Shown: positions 27,444 to 33,467 of the stretch, piece after piece
Position numbering within the stretch: the stretch's first letter is position 1
Layout of the letters: every line of letters begins with the position of its first letter
DNA from: Solobacterium sp.
GTDB lineage: Bacteria; Bacillota_I; Bacilli_A; Erysipelotrichales; Erysipelotrichaceae
DNA length: 64,000 bases
Assembly: GCA_024693325.1 (NCBI GenBank)
Contig: JAILLA010000101.1
Span: 1-64,000, forward strand
Direction of reading: 5' to 3'
Made by a program: the position numbers and the translations under genes
The notes under the pieces: generated by a model
What the model was told of the DNA's origin: nothing
Seen by the model: only the letters and a program-made list of their open reading frames with translations
Database searches by the model: none

Positions 27444-27463
27444 AAATGGATCCTTTTATTTTA
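27432..27463 (+). terminator. Terminator overlapping the end of the GntR gene
   Basis: AAGGATTCAT (27432-27441) pairs with ATGGATCCTT (27446-27455, one G-U pair) around an AAAA loop and is followed by TTATTTTAT. The GntR stop codon is in the stem. The HAD gene starts 17 bases later, so read-through or a separate promoter must supply it. Confidence 0.75.
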
Positions 27464-27479
27464 TGATCAGGAGAAGAAA

Positions 27480-28154
27480 ATGAATCAGGAATCATATTAT
27501 GAACTTGTAATAACCGATGTTGACGGTGTTCTGTTCAATACGGAACATATCTTCCGGAGTGCCTACCGGATCGTCGGTGAGAAGCACGGCATTCCTGCCT
27601 TGAACGAAGACCTGTTTGTCAGAACCACAGGGATCAGCGGTGCAGATACCGAGAAACTGTTTGACCGTGTTCTTCCGCACATACCTGACAGAAGAATGCT
27701 TCTGGAAGAGATCAGGCAGCTTGGAAAAGAGATGATCCGGAAAGATCTGCAGCTGCTTCCGGGTGCCCGGGAAATGCTTGATTACTGGCATCAGAAAAAA
27801 GTCCCTCTCTGCGCGGCAACATCCACGATACGGTCATTGACGGAAGAGCGGTTCGGCAGGATGGATATCATGCATTATTTCAGCTTTATTATCTGCGGTG
27901 ACGAAGTGCGTCATAAGAAACCAGATCCGGAGATCTACAGAACGGTGATGGACCGCATGAATAAGCGGCCGGAAAGAACGCTTGTCTTTGAGGACACGGG
28001 TTACGGCGTCAGAGCTGCTTACTCTGCCGGCGCAGACTGTGTATGGATCCCGGCTGTAACAGAACTTACGGAAGAAGAAAAGCAGATGACCAGATATATG
28101 GCCGGAGATATGTATGATGCCATCACTTTCATTGAAAACATACGGGCAGACTGA
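27480..28154 (+). CDS. HAD-family phosphatase, beta-phosphoglucomutase-like
   Basis: The 224-residue protein has the HAD motifs in order: VITDVDGVLFNTE (motif I, nucleophile Asp), AATSTIR (motif II Thr/Ser), the Lys of RHKKPDPEIY (motif III) and FEDTGYGVRAA (motif IV, here FEDT rather than FEDS). An alpha-helical cap lies between motifs I and II, as in beta-phosphoglucomutase and sugar-phosphate phosphatases. AGGAG precedes the ATG. Its place after the GntR gene suggests dephosphorylation of a sugar phosphate from the PTS pathway, but this is only positional. Its end overlaps the MATE gene by 41 bases. Confidence 0.82.
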   Translation: MNQESYYELVITDVDGVLFNTEHIFRSAYRIVGEKHGIPALNEDLFVRTTGISGADTEKLFDRVLPHIPDRRMLLEEIRQLGKEMIRKDLQLLPGAREMLDYWHQKKVPLCAATSTIRSLTEERFGRMDIMHYFSFIICGDEVRHKKPDPEIYRTVMDRMNKRPERTLVFEDTGYGVRAAYSAGADCVWIPAVTELTEEEKQMTRYMAGDMYDAITFIENIRAD

Positions 28155-29463
28155 CAGCAGGATCATCAGGATCCTGATCCCTGTCATCATCGAGAACGGA
28201 TTGATGACATTATCAGGCATGGTCCTGACAGGATATATCGGAAGGCTACCGGTCACGGATATCAATGCGTACGGATTGTGCACAAGGATATACAGTATTT
28301 ACGGAGCACTGATCAGGGGCATGGCTGCGGCAGTGCTTGTTCTGCTTGCGAAAGAACTCATGAAGCGCAGACGGCATTTGGTCAATCACCTGATACAGGA
28401 ATGCTACATGGAGATACTGTTTGTTTCCGTGCTTCTGTCTGTTCTGATCCTGATCTGTTCCGGATGGATCCTGTCATTTATGAGCAGGGATCCAGTACTG
28501 CTTGCCGGGGGAAAACGTCTGCTTCTGCAGACAGTCTGGTTTTATCCGCTGTTTGCGCTGATCCGCCTGAATGCCAGCGCATTCCAGGCTAAGGGTAATA
28601 CCGGAACACCGATGAAGATCGCTGTTGCGGGCAACATCATCAGTATCATTTTCGGATACATCTGGATCTTCGGGATCGGTTCTTTTGATGGATACGGGAT
28701 CAGCGGGGCAGCTATGGCACAGAATCTTTCGCTGTGTGTGATGTTTCTGCTCGGTACATTCCTGCTTTATGGAAAAGGCGGTGAATATGAGGGCGCCTTT
28801 GAAAACTGGAAAATGCAGGATTTTTCCGGCAGTTCAAAGCTGATCAGAATGGGTATTCCTGCTGCGCTGGAAGACTCGTTCTGGCAGTTTGCGGCAGTAA
28901 TGATCAGCAGGATCATACTCGGATACGGCCAGGAATATTACGCATCCTACCAGCTTGGTCTGCAGGCAGAGGGCTTCTGCGATACGATGTCAGCAGGCTT
29001 TATGACTGCTTCATTGTCCCTGGCTTCCGGATCATCGGAAGAACAGAACGGTGTATACCTGAAACGCCTCAGATTTTTTTGCCGGATCGTGATCATGATC
29101 ACGATGCTGTTTCTGCTGAAGCTGTCATCAAAAGTGCTCGGGCTGCTCACAGACAAGCCCGGACTGATCAGGATCGCGTCCGGGTACCTGCTGGTCATGG
29201 TCTTTTCCCAGTATCCCACGCATATGCAGAAGATCTCCAACGGATTTATCAAGGCTTCCGGCCGTGCAGGTACGACAATGACAGTCAACCTGGTCGGTCT
29301 GTGGCTCATCAGGGTCCCGCTTGTGTACCTGCTTGGCAGTGTACTGAATGCGGATATTATGATGATCTGGTGGGCGTTCAATGCAGATCTGTGGTTCAGG
29401 TTCATCCTGCTGGAGATCATACTCAGAAGGCAGAGATCCGCAGCAGCACAGCAGATGCGATAA
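28114..29463 (+). CDS. MATE-family multidrug/metabolite exporter
   Basis: The 449-residue membrane protein has about twelve hydrophobic spans in two similar halves, with RIIRILIPVIIENGLMTLSGMVLTGYIG at the start and GIPAALEDSFWQFAAVMISRIIL opening the second half, as in MATE transporters. These use a Na+ or H+ gradient to export cationic compounds. The start at 28114 lies within the HAD gene and has GGAGAT upstream, so the genes are coupled. The substrate is unknown. Confidence 0.85.
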   Translation: MMPSLSLKTYGQTDSRIIRILIPVIIENGLMTLSGMVLTGYIGRLPVTDINAYGLCTRIYSIYGALIRGMAAAVLVLLAKELMKRRRHLVNHLIQECYMEILFVSVLLSVLILICSGWILSFMSRDPVLLAGGKRLLLQTVWFYPLFALIRLNASAFQAKGNTGTPMKIAVAGNIISIIFGYIWIFGIGSFDGYGISGAAMAQNLSLCVMFLLGTFLLYGKGGEYEGAFENWKMQDFSGSSKLIRMGIPAALEDSFWQFAAVMISRIILGYGQEYYASYQLGLQAEGFCDTMSAGFMTASLSLASGSSEEQNGVYLKRLRFFCRIVIMITMLFLLKLSSKVLGLLTDKPGLIRIASGYLLVMVFSQYPTHMQKISNGFIKASGRAGTTMTVNLVGLWLIRVPLVYLLGSVLNADIMMIWWAFNADLWFRFILLEIILRRQRSAAAQQMR

Positions 29464-29487
29464 AAGGCTGTGTTTTATCACAGTCAC

Positions 29488-29549
29488 AATATACAAAAAG
29501 AAAACGGCAGCTGCTCTTGCTCATCATATGCAGAGGGCATCTGCCGTTT
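29488..29549. terminator. Terminator between convergent genes
   Basis: AAACGGCAG (29502-29510) and CTGCCGTTT (29541-29549) form a 9-bp stem. On the minus strand it is followed by TTCTTTTTG, so it ends the minus-strand gene at 29562; a smaller CTGTG/CACAG hairpin near 29468-29482 may serve the MATE transcript. Confidence 0.7.
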
Positions 29550-29561
29550 AAATAACCGTTT

Positions 29562-30308
29562 TTACTGCTGTTTTCGTCCTGCTTCAGCAAAAAACCCGCT
29601 GAGTTTGAAATACCTGCCGTCCTGATCTGCCAGGCTGCGGTACATTTTCCACGATGTATTCTTCGCGGCATTGTTGATGCTGTGGTTTCCGTCTTCCGAA
29701 GTCAGGAAATCTGTTCCGAAGGCAACATAAGTATTCTGTCTGCTGTCTTTATCTGTCAGAAGATCCGGGTTCTCAGGATATACGATGTTGACCCAGCAGA
29801 TGACATAATCATCACGTTTTTCCTGGACGAACATATCCTTGTATTCTGAGATGCCTGCACCGTTGATCCAGAAGTAGAACGTAGGACAGTCATCCGGTTC
29901 CATTCCGGAGTGTGTCCTGTTCTGGTCGTAAACATATACGATCAGGGCTTTGTTGACATCATTTTCCATCAATACCAGCGTATCTTTTTTCAGTTTTACC
30001 GGGATCCGTACAACAGTTCTCGTACTGTTTTTGTTGGTCACCTGGACCGGGTTCAGGTCATTGACATATACTGTCTTAACCTGGAAATAATAGGGCATGA
30101 CCGGTTCATGTGTTCGTTTGCCGGCATTCAGGGGATCCATAGCCAGCACATCGAATCCGTAATCCACGGGAAGCTTGAATGCGTCATATTTCCGTCTGGA
30201 CAGCGATGCCATCAGGAAGTATTCTCCGCCGTTCCCGTGATAGAAGTAGTCATTGGCATTTCCGTTGCCTTTTGTAATAATATCTTCACGCTTCAGCATT
30301 TTTTTCAT
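29562..30308 (-). CDS. Unknown protein with a possible PD-(D/E)XK nuclease-like core
   Basis: The 248-residue protein is not recognised as a whole. Its N-terminal half reads GGEYFLMASLSRRKYDAFKL, then DYGFDVLAMDP, then PYYFQVKTVYV. The order Glu in a helix, Asp at the start of a strand, and Gln-x-Lys in the next strand is the pattern of PD-(D/E)XK nucleases of the DUF4365/Mrr-like kind. The C-terminal half (about 120-248) is rich in aromatic residues with no known motif. No signal peptide or membrane segment is present. It starts the minus-strand island that contains a VirD4-like ATPase, ClpP and a RecQ fusion. The nuclease assignment is inference from spacing and residues only. Confidence 0.55.
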   Translation of the reverse strand: MKKMLKREDIITKGNGNANDYFYHGNGGEYFLMASLSRRKYDAFKLPVDYGFDVLAMDPLNAGKRTHEPVMPYYFQVKTVYVNDLNPVQVTNKNSTRTVVRIPVKLKKDTLVLMENDVNKALIVYVYDQNRTHSGMEPDDCPTFYFWINGAGISEYKDMFVQEKRDDYVICWVNIVYPENPDLLTDKDSRQNTYVAFGTDFLTSEDGNHSINNAAKNTSWKMYRSLADQDGRYFKLSGFFAEAGRKQQ

Positions 30309-30415
30309 GATCGATCTTCCTTCTTTTTACATTACAAAGTCTAACATATTGTGAGTTCTGATAAGCATATGCGCGGGAAAAAGAGGCAGTTCTGCACTGC
30401 CTCCATAGACGGCTT

Positions 30416-31684
30416 TCATACTGACGGGTATATCTCCTCATAAGGTTCAGCATCTGAAGGTGTGGCATTCAGTTCTGTTTCCAGAGAGGTAATATCGTAT
30501 TTCTCAGTCATGACAGGCTTCTGCCCGCGTGTGAACAGCCATGCGTGATCGACAGGCATGGCAAGGATCTGTTCCATCGGTTTGTTTGCCCGGTGGCTGA
30601 TGTATTCCGCGGTGTCCAGGTCCTGACCGCCCAGATAGAGCTGTCTGTCGCAGTTGTTCAGGATCGTTGCGGCACGGTCTTTGCCGTACAGGGAATTCAG
30701 CTGGGTCAGGCTCTGGAGAATGACACTGACGCTGATCTCACGTGAACGGACCACGGATATGATCTTGTCGAAATCCGGGATATACATGTTCGACGCAAAG
30801 TCATCCAGGTAGAATCTGACCGGAACCGGAAGACGGTGTTCCGGATAATCATGATCGGCACTGCGCATGAGAATCTGCAGAGCCTGCGTCATGAAGATAT
30901 TTGCCAGCTTATCCATGGACCGGTCGGTATCACTGATTGTCAGGAAGACGGCACACTTTTTCCTGCCGAGCTCCGCAAAATCGATCTGACCATCCCTGAG
31001 GTAAAGTTCACATGCCTGATCGAAGCACAGCGGATCCAGGTTCGTGGAGACAATGCCGCGGATGCTGGCATCCATTTTCTCGGCTTTCGCGATCCCGCGG
31101 AACGCGCTGTACCGCAATGCTGTGGTGCTGTGCGGATAGAGGAGAGTGCACTCTTCGATCAGGGCAGAAAATCTCTCACCGTCCATGACGGACAGCAGCC
31201 GCATGACTTCTTTCAGCGTTCTTTTTTCCGGAGGCATGATCTCAAGGACGTAGCTGACCAAACACGCGAGATACTGCCTTGCGGCATGACACCAATAAGG
31301 ATCATTGGAATGCCAGTCTTCGATCAGGCAGTAGCTCAGCGTCAGGATATCCTGCTCATTCCAGTAACCGTCACAGCGGATATAATTCAGCGGATTATAT
31401 CCGTCACTGCCGGAAAGCGCAGTGAAGTTGATGTTGTGGACGGTATATCCGTGCTGTCTCAAAAGGGGACCCAGTTCTTCATACAGTGTCCCCTTGGTGT
31501 CGGAAATGATCATGCTTTCGTGGGAAGTCATGATATTCGGCTTCACATAGTTCCGGGTCTTCCCGGAACCGGAAGGGCCGAAGATCAGTACATTGTTATT
31601 GACGCCTGTCCTCCAGGTGTCTGTATCAGCGATGCAGTTCTTTGCGAGGATATGTCTGTTCTGATAATTCTTTCTGTTGTTCAT
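30416..31684 (-). CDS. VirD4/TraG-like type IV coupling ATPase, soluble form
   Basis: The 422-residue protein is a TraG/VirD4-type ATPase. Walker A is GPSGSGKT (36-43), ISDTKGTLYEEL follows as in the family, and Walker B is FYLDDFA (about 291-297), continuing with the typical IPDFDKIISVVRSREIS and ILNNCDRQLYLGG. Coupling proteins normally have two N-terminal membrane segments and 550-700 residues. Here the ATPase starts almost directly and no membrane span is seen. No relaxase, VirB4 or VirB6 gene is nearby. It is the last gene of an operon with ClpP and two small unknown proteins. It may have been recruited for a task other than conjugation. Confidence 0.85.
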   Translation of the reverse strand: MNNRKNYQNRHILAKNCIADTDTWRTGVNNNVLIFGPSGSGKTRNYVKPNIMTSHESMIISDTKGTLYEELGPLLRQHGYTVHNINFTALSGSDGYNPLNYIRCDGYWNEQDILTLSYCLIEDWHSNDPYWCHAARQYLACLVSYVLEIMPPEKRTLKEVMRLLSVMDGERFSALIEECTLLYPHSTTALRYSAFRGIAKAEKMDASIRGIVSTNLDPLCFDQACELYLRDGQIDFAELGRKKCAVFLTISDTDRSMDKLANIFMTQALQILMRSADHDYPEHRLPVPVRFYLDDFASNMYIPDFDKIISVVRSREISVSVILQSLTQLNSLYGKDRAATILNNCDRQLYLGGQDLDTAEYISHRANKPMEQILAMPVDHAWLFTRGQKPVMTEKYDITSLETELNATPSDAEPYEEIYPSV

Positions 31685-31696
31685 ATGGATTCCTTT

Positions 31697-32074
31697 CTAG
31701 TCGGAGATATAGAGTACTCCGTCTTCATCTCTTGCAATAAATACGGACTCAGTCCAGAAGAGGACTGCCATCCGGATGTCATCATCGGTAATATCCTGCA
31801 GACGGAGTCCGTACATCGGGTACAGTCTGCCTCTGCCGTCTGGGAGAGAGACCGGCATGAAAGGCACCGGATTTCTCTCCACGGTACGAACTTCATCAAT
31901 GTTCAGGAAACCGAGGCTGTGGAGGGATCTGTTCCTGCCGGAGGGCTTGACCTTGATGCCTCTGGAAAGCTGTTCATCGATCCAGAGTCTTGCAATGCGG
32001 TCTGTTTCCTCAGACCGCTCAAGGCCTTCTTCCAGCATCACGGTAATACCGCGCATCTGATAAGTAACATTCAT
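31697..32074 (-). CDS. Hypothetical protein in the ClpP-VirD4 operon
   Basis: The 125-residue protein is not recognised. It is of mixed charge, probably soluble, with an Arg/Glu-rich N-terminal helix (about 14-37, including EEGLERSEETDRIARLWID) and a C-terminal part that looks like beta strands (RGRLYPMYGLRLQDITDDD). It overlaps ClpP by 4 bases at the start and ends 12 bases before the VirD4-like gene, so all are made from one message. Confidence 0.7.
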   Translation of the reverse strand: MNVTYQMRGITVMLEEGLERSEETDRIARLWIDEQLSRGIKVKPSGRNRSLHSLGFLNIDEVRTVERNPVPFMPVSLPDGRGRLYPMYGLRLQDITDDDIRMAVLFWTESVFIARDEDGVLYISD

Positions 32075-32688
32075 ATCTGACCGTCTCCTTTCTGACTGCC
32101 CATGATCTCTGTGGCAAGTCCGTATTGCAGTGCTTCTTCAGCGTCGAACCAGCTGTCTTCACATGTGACAGACATGACTTCTTCCGGCGTTCTGCCTGCT
32201 GCCTCGGCAATGATGCTGCAGATCACATCGCGGGTCTGCTTCAGGTTTTCCAGACGCTTTTCGATCTCACCGGGCTTCATGCCTTCCAGTGATCCGCCGC
32301 CCGGGGCAGGATCGTGGATCATGATGCGGGAATGCCTGGTCATGACGCGTCTGGATCCTGCAAGGAACAGGATCGCTCCCATGGAAGCTGCTGTACCGAT
32401 GCAGACAGTCGTCAGCGGCGCGGACATCAGCTTCATGTAGTCAAATACAGCGATCCCGCTCTGCACTTCGCCGCCGGGACTGTTGATATACAGGATGATC
32501 TCTTTTGCCGGGTCATCGCGGTTCAGGAACATCAGCTGTTTGAGCAGGCTGTTCATCGTATCCGGACTGACCGGATCGGTCAGGAAGATCTCCCTGTTCT
32601 GCATGAGTTCATCTTCGATCTGAATGCGCTCGTAACCGCGCGCATTTTCCCTGATAATGCAGGGCTGCGTAAAATTGAAATTTGTCAT
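32071..32688 (-). CDS. ClpP-type serine protease
   Basis: The 205-residue protein is a ClpP peptidase with an intact catalytic triad: Ser102 in GTAASMGA, His125 in MIHDP and Asp178 in EDSWFDAEEAL. YINSPGGEV (about 68-76) lines the active site. A Gly-rich PGGGSLEGMKPGEIEKRLEN stretch follows the catalytic His. It differs from housekeeping ClpP in its N-terminus (NFTQPCIIRENARGYERI). It is the second gene of a four-gene operon, overlapping both neighbours by 4 bases. ClpP-like proteases in mobile elements serve as maturation proteases or work with an ATPase; here the only ATPase in the operon is VirD4-like, not Clp/Hsp100. Confidence 0.88.
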   Translation of the reverse strand: MTNFNFTQPCIIRENARGYERIQIEDELMQNREIFLTDPVSPDTMNSLLKQLMFLNRDDPAKEIILYINSPGGEVQSGIAVFDYMKLMSAPLTTVCIGTAASMGAILFLAGSRRVMTRHSRIMIHDPAPGGGSLEGMKPGEIEKRLENLKQTRDVICSIIAEAAGRTPEEVMSVTCEDSWFDAEEALQYGLATEIMGSQKGDGQI

Positions 32689-33026
32689 TTTTCATCACGT
32701 TCCTTTCTGAAGTCTGTACGTAAAGACGCATTGATCAGCACTCTGAGCAATGTGTGCATCTCAGTATCATTGAGTTCGAGGCGGCGGAGCGCTCTCAGCA
32801 TTACCACATACGAAGTCGCAAACTTCTTATACTCGAACAGCGCGTTTTCCTGTTCTACGTCATTCAGCTTTGCTTCGTACTCTTCGTCACTGAGGCTGTC
32901 GAAAGCTCCGGCTTTTGCTTTCTCGGCGAAAGCAGCTGCCGGATTTTCCATGATCCGTGATTCCGGCTCTGTCCTGAGAAGCCGGAAAAGACCGATCCAG
33001 AACCGGTATGCATAATCTTTTGTCAT
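32685..33026 (-). CDS. Hypothetical helical protein in the ClpP-VirD4 operon
   Basis: The protein of about 113 residues is mostly helical and acidic in the middle (DSLSDEEYEAKLNDVEQENAL). No family was recognised. The start at ATG 33026 has AAGGTG upstream; an ATG at 33047 in frame is less likely. Its stop overlaps the ClpP start by 4 bases, so it is the first gene of the operon. An upstream hairpin-rich region probably holds the promoter. Confidence 0.65.
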   Translation of the reverse strand: MTKDYAYRFWIGLFRLLRTEPESRIMENPAAAFAEKAKAGAFDSLSDEEYEAKLNDVEQENALFEYKKFATSYVVMLRALRRLELNDTEMHTLLRVLINASLRTDFRKERDEK

Positions 33027-33047
33027 ATGTTTTTCACCTTCCTTCAC

Positions 33048-33467
33048 ATTTACTCCCGCGCCCGCAGGGCGACTTTTTGTTTTACTTTTTTATATTCATT
33101 CATGTCTGTTCTCAGCATGTTATGGCCGCGCTGACGCGCAGCCATAACACCACTGATAGAAAGGAGAACGACATGTGAGAAATGCTGTTTTACAGATTTC
33201 TTCAAAATAACACCCGTGCCCGAAGGGCATCTTTTGTTTTACTTTTCCCGCCCGGGCGGAAGCGAGGGCGTTATTCTGAACATATGAAAACCGGAATGCA
33301 ATTCCGGTTTTCATAGCCTGCGCTGCTTGTTTACACGGGATCCAAAAGAACACCCGTGTCTACGGCGCAGACGCAGACACCAAAAATAAAACAAAATATA
33401 TCCTGTCTTTTGAACAGAAGAATATACTTTGTTTATCGCTGTTTCTTGATTTCAGCAGTTCCAAAAC
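33048..33467. repeat. Hairpin-rich non-coding region with repeated segments
   Basis: This 420-base stretch between the RecQ-like gene and the ClpP operon holds no convincing gene. TTTTGTTTTACTTTT occurs twice on the plus strand (about 33076-33090 and 33232-33246), each time preceded by a small GC hairpin (CCCGCAGGGC and CCCGAAGGGC). GTTATGGC...GCCATAAC with inner CGCG/CGCG forms a hairpin at 33119-33148. A perfect 15-bp stem with a GCA loop (arm ATGAAAACCGGAAT) lies at 33283-33315. AACACCCGTG occurs at 33209-33218 and 33349-33358. Such structure may be regulatory RNA, a replication or transfer signal, or element-end sequence. Confidence 0.55.

Noticed and set aside
33120-33353. 77-codon minus-strand frame in the hairpin-rich region
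   Set aside because: It runs through the hairpins and repeats and has no ribosome binding site; the DNA structure explains this region better.
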